DNA from: Saprospiraceae bacterium
GTDB lineage: Bacteria > Bacteroidota > Bacteroidia > Chitinophagales > Saprospiraceae
Length of the DNA stretch: 64,000 bases
NCBI GenBank assembly: GCA_016715405.1
Contig: JADKAE010000003.1
Coordinates: 124,001 to 188,000 of the forward strand
Reading direction: 5' to 3'
Made by a program: the position numbers and the translations under genes. Each line of letters opens with the position of its first letter. Position 1 is the stretch's first letter. The notes beneath the pieces are model-generated. The model was not told where the DNA came from. It saw only the letters and a list, made by a program, of their open reading frames with translations, and did no database searches. This document shows, piece after piece, positions 1-10,308 of the stretch.

Positions 1-500
1 TCGTCTTTTATCCAAAGGGATATCCGCCGGTTGCCGTCTATATGCACGAATACGGAGTGCCCCTTTTTACCTTTGATTTCCATGAATTGACCGCCGTACC
101 AGCGCTCGAATATCCGGATGACGTCTTGAATCAGTTTGTCTGAATACAATTCTTTATTCCAAATCGCCCAGGCATCATACGAAAAGGTCAACCGCATTTT
201 ATGGATTTTGTCTTCGTGAAAATCGGGATAAAAATACATTTTCCCGGGCGCTTTGAGTTCGCCCAGCGCGTATTGTACCGAGGCATTCTGGGGTCCTTCT
301 TTTACCAGCCCCTGCTTGTTGAGCTGCCAGCAGTGCCCAAAAAAATCTTTGGCCGGCATGCCCAGGTAAATGCCCAAAAACAAGCTGTCGTGGCGCTCCC
401 CCGTGGCCAGTTCTTTTGCCATCTGGCGCCGGTATCCACTCATCGGATCGCACGACCAGCAGGCCATCATTGTTAGTAGTAGTAACAGTATTATTCTCAT
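1..500 (-). CDS. Small lipoprotein, C-terminus beyond the window
   Basis: An open frame starts at the ATG at 500-498 and runs off the left edge without a stop, giving at least 166 residues. The start MRIILLLLLTMMAC is a lipoprotein signal with Cys near residue 14. The rest is soluble with many charged and aromatic residues (for example WAIWNKELYSDKLIQDVIRIFERWYGGQF) split here as WAIWNKELYSDKLIQ and RIFERWYGGQF. I do not recognise a family. It lies just downstream of the SusCD operon on the same strand, separated from it by an octamer array, so it may or may not be cotranscribed. Confidence 0.7.
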   Translation of the reverse strand, partial: MRIILLLLLTMMACWSCDPMSGYRRQMAKELATGERHDSLFLGIYLGMPAKDFFGHCWQLNKQGLVKEGPQNASVQYALGELKAPGKMYFYPDFHEDKIHKMRLTFSYDAWAIWNKELYSDKLIQDVIRIFERWYGGQFMEIKGKKGHSVFVHIDGNRRISLWIKD

Positions 501-551
501 TGTTTTTTCTTTGTCAGACAAACTTTTAGACTTTCGGACTATGAGCGCCAA

Positions 552-587
552 AGTCTTACAGTCCTAAAGTCTTACAGTCCTAAAGTC
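552..587. repeat. 8-bp tandem array (AGTCTTAC/AGTCCTAA)
   Basis: Four 8-bp units alternate AGTCTTAC and AGTCCTAA and end in AGTC, immediately before the stop codon of the FG-GAP gene at 590. The same AGTCnTAn family recurs at 28107-28345, 42899-42988 and 48280-48330. Confidence 0.85.
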
Positions 588-589
588 CC

Positions 590-3500
590 CTAATACCCCC
601 ACACCTCCAACGACGCATTATTGCGGGCTACAACAACCCGTTTTTTGTTTCGGTAGGTTATAGTTTGCAAATTTCGTATTTCACCTTTTACAAAAAAACC
701 GCTGGAAGTGGCGGGCCATTCCTTGAAAGCGCCCTTGCCATCACCCGTCAACAATAGCCCGTAGGTGGCATCATAGATACCCAATTCGGGTTTAGCATGG
801 TAAAAATTTCCACCCAACAGCATATCTGTTTTGCCATCGCGGTTCACGTCTTCGAGTGCAACGGCATACACGGGTGCAAATTGGGCTTTTGCCGGCAGGG
901 GTTTTATCGCAAACCGCCCCTTGCCGTCGTTGATCAGCAGGCAACTCTGCAACTGAAAAGCTTCCAGTTTGACGGAGTTGGCCAGCAAGTCTTCGGGGAA
1001 GATGTCTTCTACCTGTTGTTCTTTGTAGCTGGTATATTTGAGGTATTTCTTTTTTAAAATGGGAAGCTGCGCGACCAGGTCGTGGCGCAGTACCAGCGGG
1101 TACGATTTATCGCCGTTGTAAGCGCATAAGATATGGTCTACCGAGCTGTTGCCGTCAAAATCGTTGATGTACATCGACAGCGGTTTGTCGGCAGCGGCTT
1201 TGAGCCTGGCATTGAGGCCGTAATTGCCGGCTACCAGGTCAATGTCGCCGTCGCCGTCGAGGTCGCCGGCTTGCAGGACATTCCAGAAGCCGTTGCTTTT
1301 GTCCAAACCCGCCGCTGTGGTGATGTCAGTGAGTTTGCCGCCGTCGTTGCGAAATACCTTAATAGGCATCCATTCACCCACCACGACCAGGTCGGGGTCT
1401 TTGTCACCGTCGATATCCAGCCAGGCGGCATCGGTCACCATGCCTATCTTGGCTAAGCCGGGAGCAAGTTGGGCGACGGCGTCGGTGAATTTTCCTTTGC
1501 CGTCGTTGAGCAAAAGGTAACTGTTGGGCGGCACGCCATAGTAAAAAGGTAGCAAGCGCACGCCGACAAAAAGGTCGAGGTCGCCGTCGCTGTCAACATC
1601 GGCTGCCGCTACACAGGAGCTGCTTTCAAAACGGGCCACGGAAGGCAACGTTTGAGGGTCGCGCGTAAACCGGCCCCGCCCGTCGTTGATATACAAGCGG
1701 TCGAGCAAAGCCGTTGAACTCGTCGGAAATTCGTTGCCTCCGCTGCAAACGTATAAGTCCAGGTCGCGGTCGCCGTCGGCGTCAAAAAACAGGCTGCCGA
1801 TATCTTCTGATATTTTGTCTTTTTCAAAGGCTGGCTGACTGGAAACCTTGAATCCTCCCGCGGCGGTCTGTAGGAATAACTGCCCGGACTGGTCTTTGGC
1901 GCCACCCACGTACAGATCTTCCAGGCCGTCGCCGTTGACGTCGCCTTTTGACATTTTGGGACCTTCTTTCGACAACATATGGTAGACGAGCCTGTCGCGG
2001 TCGAAATCGTTGAAGACGTTTTCGGTATGGACAAAATTCAAACCGGGTACCTGCTCAGGGCGCATAAGCGGCTTTGCGGCCGGTTGGGCGGGTGGTTTGG
2101 GCAAAGCGTCCTTTTGGGACAATTTGATTGTCTGATTGGTCGGTACTTTTGTCAACAAGCTTTGCCTGCCATCGGGCCAGTCCACGATAAGTGTATCCAC
2201 GGTAGCGATACCTCCCAATCCGAAATGCAGGCGGGGATCCACACAGGACTCGAAACCGCGCATGGGGTTGAGTTCCTGGTAGTATGTTTTTCCTTTGTGT
2301 AAAATGGATACCTGCGCGCCGATAGCAAATCGATTTTTACCCTCCCCTTCCAGCGTAACTGTCAGAAAATGCGCGTTTTTCAGCAGAGTGTCGGCATTAT
2401 TTCGGTATACAAAGGGCGCCATATTCACATTATTCACCACCAGGTCGAGGTCGCCGTCGTTGTCGAGGTCGCCGTAGGCCGATCCGTTGGAGAAGCCGGG
2501 TTCGCCGACGCCCATAGCCGAGGCCTGGTTGGTAAAGGTGAGGCCTTCGTAGGAAGCCTGAGCGTCTTCCTCGGGCCTGCCCTTGTTGATAAACAGGTAA
2601 TTGGGGATAGCCTGCGAGGGGATCGAATCGATAAGCCTGGTGATTACCTTATTTTCTCTTTTGAGAATTGCTCTGATGGTATTGGGGTCGGAGTAAAAGT
2701 TGATGTAGTCCTGGTCTGTGAGGTCTTTGTAAATGCCGTTGGCTACAAAAATATCTTTATAGCCGTCGTTATTGACGTCCATGATGAGGGCGCCCCAGCT
2801 CCAATCGGTAGCGCAAACGCCGGCCAGGCGGCTGATTTCGCTGAAGCTGCCATTGCCGTTGTTGAGTTGGAGCACGTTGCGGGTAAACTGCTGGTAGTAG
2901 CCCTGCCGCAGGTTGAGTTGGTATTTGTTCCAGTTGTCAAAAACGGTTTTTGTCTTTAAACGGGCTTCGTCTTCGGGCAACATATCGGTGACAAAAACCT
3001 CGGGCCAACCGTCGTTGTTAATATCGGCCATGTCGGCGCCCATAGATCCCATGCTGATCTCGCGCATACATTCCTCGAGGGATTCCGTAAAAGTGCCGTT
3101 TTGGTTGTTGAGGTACAAATAGTCGCGTTCGAAGAAGTCGTTAGAAACGTAGATATCTGGCCAGCCGTCGCGGTTGATATCGCCGACGGTAACGCCGAGA
3201 CCGAAGCCGATGGCACTGCCGTAGATGCCGGCTTCTTCACTGGCATCGGTAAAACGCTCGCCATCGTTGCGATATAATTTATTGCCGCCCAGGGTATCAC
3301 GTATTTCGCGCTGGTCTTTGATGAGATCGTAACCGCCTACGTTGCGGATAGAATTGTTGAGTAAATAGCAGTCGAGGTCGCCATCGCGGTCGTAATCAAA
3401 AAAGGCGGCATGGGTAGAGAGGCCCACGTCGGCAATGCCGTAATCCTGGGCTTTTTCAGTGAAGGTCAGGTTGCCATTATTGATAAACAACTCGTTGTAG

Positions 3501-3949
3501 CGTTTTTTGCCGCCGGGAGCGCCCGATTTGCACACATAGATATCGAGCAGGCCGTCGCCGTTGATATCGGCAAAGCTTACGCCGGAAGACCATACGTCTT
3601 TGCTGTCCACGCCGGCTTTTTCGGTAATATCTTCAAATTTAAAATTGCCCTTATTGAGGTAAAGGCGGTTGCTGACCATATTGCCGCAAAAGAAAAGGTC
3701 TATCAGCCCGTCGTTATTGATATCGCCGAGGCCCACGCCGCCGCCGTTGTAAAAGTTGCGATAGGTGTAGGCATTAAATGACTCGGTGTAGGTGAGTTGG
3801 TTGACAAAATCGATACCGGTATTGGACGCGGGCAAAGCAGTGAACAAGGTGCGGGCATGATCCACAAAAGGTGCGTCCTTTTTGGATTGGCAGGAAAATG
3901 CAATACCCAAAAAAGCAAAAGCGGATATGTAATAGCCAAATCCTTTCAT
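590..3949 (-). CDS. FG-GAP/VCBS repeat and ASPIC/UnbV domain lipoprotein
   Basis: About 1119 residues from the ATG at 3949; the frame is open to 3991 but MKGFGYYISAFAFLGIAFSC gives a proper lipoprotein signal with Cys about residue 20. Two blocks of FG-GAP repeats with calcium-type loops such as DINNDGLID, DINGDGLLD, DRDGDLD, DVNGDGLED and DLDGDGDID (about 13 in all) flank an ASPIC/UnbV segment near residues 540-630 (NRFAIGAQVSI, PRLHFGLGG). The repeats should form a beta-propeller-like cell-surface module. It is the third gene of a SusC-SusD operon, 114 bp after SusD, a setting common in marine Bacteroidota, where it probably acts in surface capture of the same ligand; the ligand cannot be read from sequence. 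Confidence 0.9.
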   Translation of the reverse strand: MKGFGYYISAFAFLGIAFSCQSKKDAPFVDHARTLFTALPASNTGIDFVNQLTYTESFNAYTYRNFYNGGGVGLGDINNDGLIDLFFCGNMVSNRLYLNKGNFKFEDITEKAGVDSKDVWSSGVSFADINGDGLLDIYVCKSGAPGGKKRYNELFINNGNLTFTEKAQDYGIADVGLSTHAAFFDYDRDGDLDCYLLNNSIRNVGGYDLIKDQREIRDTLGGNKLYRNDGERFTDASEEAGIYGSAIGFGLGVTVGDINRDGWPDIYVSNDFFERDYLYLNNQNGTFTESLEECMREISMGSMGADMADINNDGWPEVFVTDMLPEDEARLKTKTVFDNWNKYQLNLRQGYYQQFTRNVLQLNNGNGSFSEISRLAGVCATDWSWGALIMDVNNDGYKDIFVANGIYKDLTDQDYINFYSDPNTIRAILKRENKVITRLIDSIPSQAIPNYLFINKGRPEEDAQASYEGLTFTNQASAMGVGEPGFSNGSAYGDLDNDGDLDLVVNNVNMAPFVYRNNADTLLKNAHFLTVTLEGEGKNRFAIGAQVSILHKGKTYYQELNPMRGFESCVDPRLHFGLGGIATVDTLIVDWPDGRQSLLTKVPTNQTIKLSQKDALPKPPAQPAAKPLMRPEQVPGLNFVHTENVFNDFDRDRLVYHMLSKEGPKMSKGDVNGDGLEDLYVGGAKDQSGQLFLQTAAGGFKVSSQPAFEKDKISEDIGSLFFDADGDRDLDLYVCSGGNEFPTSSTALLDRLYINDGRGRFTRDPQTLPSVARFESSSCVAAADVDSDGDLDLFVGVRLLPFYYGVPPNSYLLLNDGKGKFTDAVAQLAPGLAKIGMVTDAAWLDIDGDKDPDLVVVGEWMPIKVFRNDGGKLTDITTAAGLDKSNGFWNVLQAGDLDGDGDIDLVAGNYGLNARLKAAADKPLSMYINDFDGNSSVDHILCAYNGDKSYPLVLRHDLVAQLPILKKKYLKYTSYKEQQVEDIFPEDLLANSVKLEAFQLQSCLLINDGKGRFAIKPLPAKAQFAPVYAVALEDVNRDGKTDMLLGGNFYHAKPELGIYDATYGLLLTGDGKGAFKEWPATSSGFFVKGEIRNLQTITYRNKKRVVVARNNASLEVWGY

Positions 3950-4063
3950 CAGCAATTTTGTAAGAGAATTGCGCTCAAAGATAAGAAGCAAGTGATCAAT
4001 AAATGACCACTTGCTTCTATTTTAAAAATTACAGAGACCTAAGTAGTCTCCAGCTATTGAAAA

Positions 4064-5632
4064 TTAATAGCACGGGTTCTGCGTCAGATTCGGGTTAGCG
4101 GCGATCTGGTTGGCCGGGATCGGGAACAGCGTTTTGCAAGCGTCCGAAGCCGGTTTGAAAATCCAGGGATCGTCGAATTTGCCGAAGCGGATGAGGTCTT
4201 GGCGGCGCCAGCCTTCGTAGAAGAATTCGCGTCCGCGTTCTGCCAACAGATCTTCCGGCGTCAGTGCGGCCAAAGCAGCCACACCTGCACGAGCGCGAAT
4301 CTGGTTAACCAAAGCCAGCGAACCGGCGCCATCTCCCTGTTGCCACTGCGCTTCTGCTTTCATCAGCAGCACGTCGCTATAGCGGAAGATGGGGAAGTCG
4401 TTGCTCAGGTTGGGCGTAGCGCCTTTGGCGTATTCGAATTTACCTACGCGCGCGCCGGCCTGGCGAAGTGCGTTGGGTTCGAGTGCATTGACTTCGGGCG
4501 TAAACGTGAGTTCAGGACCGTCGGGGTCTGCTGCTTCAGCCGAAGAGTCGGTGAGGCGTGCTCCATCTGATCCAAACTGCGGACCTGCCACGAAGTTACC
4601 GCGAATAGAACTGTTGCCGTATACGCCTTTGCGCTTGTCGTCGTCGGAATAAGAATTGTAAAATTCCTGTTCCGTACAGTATCCGTTCCAGGGCTGCTGT
4701 TGCAGGTTGTAGGTAAACTGGCTCTGGTAGTGCAGCGTCATTTGTGCCAGGTTGAAGCCCTGTGCGTTGATCTCATCGTAAGGAATAACGAAGATGTTTT
4801 CGTTAGAGCCGTCGTTCTTCGTATTGAAGTTATTGAAGTAGTCGCTTTCGAGGCTGAAAGCGCCGGAGTTGATCACTTCGTCGCAAGCGGCAATGGCTTT
4901 TGCCCATTCGGGAGAGCCTTTGTAAACGCCTGCGTTGAGATACAACTTAGCCTGGAGCGCCTTGCCTGCATAGTAGTTCATACGGGCATAGGTTGAACCG
5001 TCTTTCTTCTTTTCGAGAAGCGGAACGTTTGTCTCCAATTCTCCATCGATGAAAGCGTAAACTTCTGCGCGGGTTTTGTTGGCCGGGTTTGGCTCGGCCG
5101 TAGCAAAGCTGGTCACGATAGGCACGTTGCCATATGCATCCATCAGCCAGTAGTAAAACAAGGCGCGCAATACTTTTACCTCGGCGATAAAGCTGGCCGC
5201 CTGGTCGGCGGGCACTTTGCCTTCCGCTACCAGATTGGTAAACAAGTCGATTACGCGGTTGCAGTTGTTCACGCCGCCGTAGAGGTAGTTCCAGCCGTTG
5301 TTGACAGCCTCCTCGTTTTTGTTTTGTTCGTGGCGATTTACGCGCAGCCATTGACCGCCGTCAAACCAGTCGTTACCGCGTTGCGGGATCATGATCTCAT
5401 CAGAAGATACTTCCTGAAGAGAAAAGATCGAGTTGTGGCTGGCCCAACCATACAAGCTGGTGTAGGTTGCGCCAAGCGCCGCGATAAACTGCTCTTCCGT
5501 CGTGGGGAAGTTGTCTTCAGTCAATTCGCTGAAGTACTGTTCCTCCAGGTCGGTGCAGGACTGGTTGAAAGCGAAGACGAGTACGAGGCCCAGGATGAGC
5601 CCTTTCCCCTTTATAAACCAGTTGCGTAGCAT
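4064..5632 (-). CDS. RagB/SusD family nutrient-uptake lipoprotein
   Basis: 522 residues, usual for SusD. A lipoprotein signal ends in FAFNQSC (Cys26). Typical SusD features follow: the TPR-like helices with LRALFYYWLMDAYGNVPIV near residue 155-175, RSDVLLMKAEAQWQ written here as FRYSDVLLMKAEA, and the C-terminal LLAERGREFFYEGWRRQDLIR. SusD forms the lid of the SusC transporter at the outer-membrane surface and binds the glycan or peptide substrate. It lies 60 bp after SusC, so the two are almost certainly one transcript. No glycoside hydrolase or peptidase is encoded nearby, so the substrate is unknown. Confidence 0.95.
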   Translation of the reverse strand: MLRNWFIKGKGLILGLVLVFAFNQSCTDLEEQYFSELTEDNFPTTEEQFIAALGATYTSLYGWASHNSIFSLQEVSSDEIMIPQRGNDWFDGGQWLRVNRHEQNKNEEAVNNGWNYLYGGVNNCNRVIDLFTNLVAEGKVPADQAASFIAEVKVLRALFYYWLMDAYGNVPIVTSFATAEPNPANKTRAEVYAFIDGELETNVPLLEKKKDGSTYARMNYYAGKALQAKLYLNAGVYKGSPEWAKAIAACDEVINSGAFSLESDYFNNFNTKNDGSNENIFVIPYDEINAQGFNLAQMTLHYQSQFTYNLQQQPWNGYCTEQEFYNSYSDDDKRKGVYGNSSIRGNFVAGPQFGSDGARLTDSSAEAADPDGPELTFTPEVNALEPNALRQAGARVGKFEYAKGATPNLSNDFPIFRYSDVLLMKAEAQWQQGDGAGSLALVNQIRARAGVAALAALTPEDLLAERGREFFYEGWRRQDLIRFGKFDDPWIFKPASDACKTLFPIPANQIAANPNLTQNPCY

Positions 5633-5692
5633 ATTTGATCAATTTTTATGATTGATTAAAAATAGGGTTTGGAATTATTATCCAAACAAAAA

Positions 5693-8692
5693 TTAGAACC
5701 CGAGGTTCACGCCGAGCGTAAATGTGCGGGTCAGGAAATACACATTACGACGGTCCAAGCCGGGAGCCAGCAGGTTATTGCCGGAAGGCGTCTCACCGCC
5801 ATTGTCAGTTTCGCCCGGGTCTGCATAACGCGGTGAGGGGTCAACGCCCGTATAACCGGTGATGTAGAACAGGTTCTGGCCCGACAAGTATACGCGCAGC
5901 CTGTTGATCTTGCTGCCGCTGCCCAGGTCGAAGGTATAACCTACCGTAGCGTTATCCAAAGCCACATAGTCTGCTTTTTCTACGTAGTGGCTCGACACCT
6001 GCGGGTTGGCCTTCAGGTCTTCGTTGAAATACTTGGTTTTCACGATATTTTCGATTTCGCGAGAACCGGTACCCAGCGGTTCGTAGAATACGCGGTACAT
6101 GTTCATCAGTTCGTGGCCGAAGTCGCCGCGAATGAAGATGTTGACGTCGAGTTTGCCGAAGCGGAAGGTGTTGTTCAAACCAAGCGAGAACTTAGGCAGC
6201 GCGCTGCCGATAACAGCCTGGTCTTCAGAAGTGATCGCACCGTCGCCATCGAGATCTTCGAAGATAAATTTGCCGTCGTCGCCTACGCCGAGGTACTTAT
6301 AGCCCCAGAGCTGACCCAGCTCTTCACCTGCAATAATTGCGATGGTCGGGTTGTTGTTCAAACCGGGAGCGCCGGGTGACGTAGAAGGTTCAAAATTCAC
6401 ACCCGCGTTGGTGAAGAACTTGAACTTGGCATCAGTAGCGTCAACCGTATCGAGTATTGTCTTGTAGGTGGCAAACACCAGACGGGGTTCCCAGGAGAAG
6501 TTGCTGCCAGTCACATTGTAGCCGAGGCTGGCTTCAAAACCGCTATTGCGGAGCACAACGTCTTCGAGGTTGGCCCATGTAGTAGAAGCGAGGTTTGGCG
6601 GAACAGGTACGTTGATCGGGTAGATCAGGTCGCGGGTGTTACGCACGTAGTAGTCGAGGCTACCCGTCAGCTTATAATCGAGGAATGCAAAGTCGAGGCC
6701 TGCGTTAAATTCGCCTTTGGTTTCCCACTTCAGATCGGGGTTGGCGTTCTGCGTGGGGCCGAAAGCGGGGATAAAGCTGCCGTTGTAGAAGAAGTTGCCC
6801 GAGCGTTCGAAACGCAGTTTCGAGATACCGTTAAACGGAGGCAAAGCACCCGTTTCGCCGTAGCCTACGCGCAACTTCAGGTTGTCGAGCGAGCTGATGT
6901 CGAAGAGGTTGCTCAGCGTTACGCCGGCGCTCACAGCAGGGAACAAGCCCCATTTGTTGTTTTCGCCAAAACGCGTTGAACCTTCCCGGCGCAATGAAGC
7001 CATCAGGTAATAAGTGTCGTCGATGTTGAGGTTGACACGGCCGAAAAAGCCGATCACCTTGTAAGCCGAGCGGAAGGTGCTGGCGCTGGCCAGACCACGC
7101 TGGTATTCGAGTGCGTAGTTGATACGGTTGTAGCCGAGGTCGTCAGAGATGAAGTTACCGGCATCCGTATTAAAGCTCGACTCGTCGATGTCCTGATAAG
7201 AATAACCTGCCAGGATGTTAAGGCCGAGGTTGCCAAACTGACGGGTAAAGTTACCCGTGAGTTCGAACAGCGAAGTCAAACGGTCAACCGTGCTTCTGTT
7301 GGCGCGGCCGTTGCGGCCGATACCGCGGAAGTAGGCGGTTTTTTCGTAGTACTGGCCGTACAACTCGCTTTCGCGCAATTGCGAATAGAAAGCTGATGCA
7401 GTGAGGCCGTCCAGCAATTCGTAGGTGGCACGACCGCTCAGCAAGAGGTCTTTGGTAGAACCTTCGTTAACGCCCTGATTGGCAATAGCCACCGGGTTGA
7501 AATAGTCGAAGTTTTCTTCCTGGTAGTAGCCGCCGTAACGGCCTGCCAATGGTGCATTAGGGTCGGTAAAGTTTACCGGCGCCGTCGGGTTGTACAGTAC
7601 GGCATAACGAAGCGATTCGTAGAAGCCGTAGCTGGCGTCGCGGTCGGTAGCGGCAAGGCTGAGGTCAAAAGTAAGACGATCATCAAGCGCTTTCTGTACC
7701 AGGTTCAAACGGCCGTTGAGCTGCGAAAAGTCGCTGTTCAAAGCAATACCCTGGATGTTACGGTAGTTGAGTGATGCACGATAAGACGTAGCGCCGATAC
7801 CGCCCGACAACGAAAGGTTGTGTACGTGCGACATAGCGTTACGGGTTACTTCGTCCACCCAATCGGTTTCGAAGCCGCGATCGCTGTTTGGGCGAGCCGC
7901 TGCAAATTCTGAAGGAGACATGGTTTGCACCTGCCTGGAAATCGACTCCGTGGAGCCATAGCCGTTGTACTCTACCTTGGTAGCGCCTTTGACGCCCTTC
8001 TTGGTAGTGATCAGGATCACACCGGAAGAAGCCCGCGAACCATAGATAGCTGCTGCAGAACCGTCCTTCAACACGTCGATCGACGCGATGTCGTTGGGGT
8101 CCACTGATTCAATCGTAGCGCCGATGACGCCATCGATTACTACGAGCGGCGAAGAGTTGGCGCCAAGCGTAGAAAGACCGCGCAAGCGAATTTGCGAACC
8201 GCCGTTGGGGTCGCTACCCACTTTCGAGATCGACAAACCGGCCACTTTACCCTGGATGAGTTGTGCGGGACTGTTCACGTTGCCTGCGTTGAAATCCTCT
8301 GCCTTCACGCTGGTGACGGCACTGGTGACTTCTTTCGCTTTCTGTGTGCCGTAGCCCACCACAACAACTTCTTCCAGCACTTCGCCGGCAGACAACGTAA
8401 CGTCCATTACGCTGGCAGTTCCAATGGTTACGCGCTTGCTGGTGTATCCCGTGTAAGAGAAATCCAACTCGGCGGCGCCAGAGGGAAGTGTGAGTGAATA
8501 ACTGCCGTCAAAATCGGTGATCGTTCCCGTCGAAGTTCCAACAACGAGAATGTTCGCACCGATCAACGGTTCTTTGGTTGACTCGTCTGTGACCTTACCG
8601 GTGATTGTGCGTTGCGCTATGGCAAACTGGCACAAGCCGACAGCTAGTACGACGAACAACCATTTCGATAAGTAGTTGACTTTAAGCTTCAT
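5693..8692 (-). CDS. SusC/RagA family TonB-linked outer-membrane transporter
   Basis: 999 residues, usual for SusC. Signal peptide (cleavage after FAIA), then a carboxypeptidase-regulatory-like domain (ITGKVTDESTKEPLIGANI), a plug with VVVGYGTQKAKEVTSAV and the SusC signature DVLKDGSAAAIYGSRASSGV near residue 205-225, and a 22-strand barrel ending in TLGVNLGF with a terminal Phe for BAM recognition. It imports a large substrate across the outer membrane using TonB energy. First gene of the SusC-SusD-FG-GAP operon; the 400-bp upstream gap must hold the promoter. No anti-sigma pair is adjacent. Confidence 0.96.
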   Translation of the reverse strand: MKLKVNYLSKWLFVVLAVGLCQFAIAQRTITGKVTDESTKEPLIGANILVVGTSTGTITDFDGSYSLTLPSGAAELDFSYTGYTSKRVTIGTASVMDVTLSAGEVLEEVVVVGYGTQKAKEVTSAVTSVKAEDFNAGNVNSPAQLIQGKVAGLSISKVGSDPNGGSQIRLRGLSTLGANSSPLVVIDGVIGATIESVDPNDIASIDVLKDGSAAAIYGSRASSGVILITTKKGVKGATKVEYNGYGSTESISRQVQTMSPSEFAAARPNSDRGFETDWVDEVTRNAMSHVHNLSLSGGIGATSYRASLNYRNIQGIALNSDFSQLNGRLNLVQKALDDRLTFDLSLAATDRDASYGFYESLRYAVLYNPTAPVNFTDPNAPLAGRYGGYYQEENFDYFNPVAIANQGVNEGSTKDLLLSGRATYELLDGLTASAFYSQLRESELYGQYYEKTAYFRGIGRNGRANRSTVDRLTSLFELTGNFTRQFGNLGLNILAGYSYQDIDESSFNTDAGNFISDDLGYNRINYALEYQRGLASASTFRSAYKVIGFFGRVNLNIDDTYYLMASLRREGSTRFGENNKWGLFPAVSAGVTLSNLFDISSLDNLKLRVGYGETGALPPFNGISKLRFERSGNFFYNGSFIPAFGPTQNANPDLKWETKGEFNAGLDFAFLDYKLTGSLDYYVRNTRDLIYPINVPVPPNLASTTWANLEDVVLRNSGFEASLGYNVTGSNFSWEPRLVFATYKTILDTVDATDAKFKFFTNAGVNFEPSTSPGAPGLNNNPTIAIIAGEELGQLWGYKYLGVGDDGKFIFEDLDGDGAITSEDQAVIGSALPKFSLGLNNTFRFGKLDVNIFIRGDFGHELMNMYRVFYEPLGTGSREIENIVKTKYFNEDLKANPQVSSHYVEKADYVALDNATVGYTFDLGSGSKINRLRVYLSGQNLFYITGYTGVDPSPRYADPGETDNGGETPSGNNLLAPGLDRRNVYFLTRTFTLGVNLGF

Positions 8693-9097
8693 ACACTACT
8701 TAAGTTTGGTTAATTAATGAAAAAATAAGTACGTCCGGAAAAAAAAGATCTTTTGCGTGTTTATGTTACACTTGTGTATTTCGCGTTTTTGGGACAATGA
8801 GGCTATGACCCGAAAGCCCCTTTTGGCCGGGTAAGATGGTTTGGCTGATATGGCTAGGAATATGTGTTTATTTAACACTAACTGCGGGTCAAAAGTCATA
8901 AATATGTTCCAAATAACCAAGAATCCTTATAAACATTTTAGTTTATGAAAATTCAGGCAAAATTTAATTAGGATTCTGAAAAGGATAACTTATTGTATTA
9001 ATTTTCTGTTAAACGATAGGTGAAGGCCTTTAGCTGCACTTGTTAATATTTTTAACATATTTACCCGACATGAAAAAACGCAGTCGCCACCTGCATA
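8693..9097. other. Divergent intergenic region upstream of susC and the protease
   Basis: About 400 bp of AT-rich sequence between diverging genes. It must carry both promoters, but I see no convincing TTG-N19-TAnnTTTG pair toward susC. Toward the protease, TTG at about 9040 and TATTTACC about 20 bp later is a weak match. No RNA or repeat is evident. Confidence 0.4.
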
Positions 9098-10308
9098 ATG
9101 TTATGGCTGTTGCTGTCTCCGTTTGCACCGCGGGCTCAGACACAGGACTTGGTCATTCTCAAGAACTTAAAGCGCGTGGATATCCCGTTTGAGTTCAGCA
9201 ATAATTTTATCGTGGTCAAAGTCATCTTCAACGATATTTTTCCCCTCAATTTTATTATCGATACAGGCGCCGAGCACAGCATTCTCACTAAAAGAGAAAT
9301 AGCCGACCTGCTCCAGATCAATTTCTCCAGACGCTTCCCCATTATGGGCGCCGATATGAAAACCGAGCTTTATGCCTATCTCGCTACAGGTATCAGGCTG
9401 AAGATCAATAACCTCTATTTCAACAACTACTCCATGCTGGTGCTGGAGGATGATTATTTCCGGTTTGACGAATTTTCCGGCGTAGACATTCCCGGCATTA
9501 TCGGCGACGACATGCTGCGCAGGTCTGTGGTGAAGATCAACTCCGAAAAGAAGGTGATCACGTTTACCGATCCCTCGGTTTTTAAAGAACCCGGCGACAA
9601 GTTCGTGGAGATACCCGTCCAGCTCAAGCGGAACAAACTTTATGTTTTTTCAAATATTTTTTTACAAAATAACACCGTGCTTCCCGTCAAATTGTTGCTC
9701 GATACGGGGGCAGGCATATCCCTGATGCTGCACAGCGATACCCACCCGCAAATTGTGGTGCCCGCCAACGTGGTGAAAAGCAATCTCGGCATGGGAATAG
9801 GCGGCGCTATTGAAGGCGTGGTGGGCAGGTTGCCCGCTTTTGAGCTGTACGAGGGAATGACTTTGCACGGGGTGGTGACCAACTACCAGGATATTAAACA
9901 CGTAACCGATACTTCCTACCTGAACGGCCGCCACGGCATCATAGGCAACCGCATCTTGTCCCGGTTTAATCTCATTATTAATTATTACAAAAATAAAGTC
10001 TACCTCCAGCCCAATAAGCTCAACAAACGACAGTTTAACTACGATCGCAGCGGACTTACAATCGTGTGCTCGGGCATAAACCTCAATACGTTTACGGTAC
10101 TCGACGTGGTAGCAGGCAGCCCCGCCGACCACGCCGGCATCAAAACGGGCGATGAGATCAGAAAGATCAACGGTTTTCCTGCCAAGGTGCATTCATTGGA
10201 AGAAATCACGAATAAGATGCAGGGCCGGATAGGAAAAAAATGACGCTCATCCTTCGCCGCAACGGCGAGCGCGTGAAAACGAATTTTCACCTGAGAGACC
10301 TGATCTGA
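9098..10308 (+). CDS. Retropepsin-like aspartic protease with C-terminal PDZ domain
   Basis: The uninterrupted frame is 9098-10243 (381 aa). Two aspartyl-protease halves carry FIIDTGAEHSILT (about residue 55) and LLLDTGAGISLML (about residue 205), the D-T-G pair of gag-polyprotein-like proteases, followed by a PDZ domain (SPADHAGIKTGDEIRKING). The frame stops at TGA 10241 right after a run of seven A, yet the missing last PDZ strand (MTLILRRNGERVKTNFHL) is intact in the -1 frame up to 10308. The N-terminus is also odd: MLWLLLSPFAPRAQ is a signal peptide without a basic start, and a basic stretch (MKKRSRHLHN) sits just upstream at 9070 in another frame. Probably exported; target unknown. Confidence 0.85.

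Noticed and set aside
8714..8920. ORF of 68 residues upstream of susC
   Set aside because: AT-rich leader region, no family resemblance and no start context.
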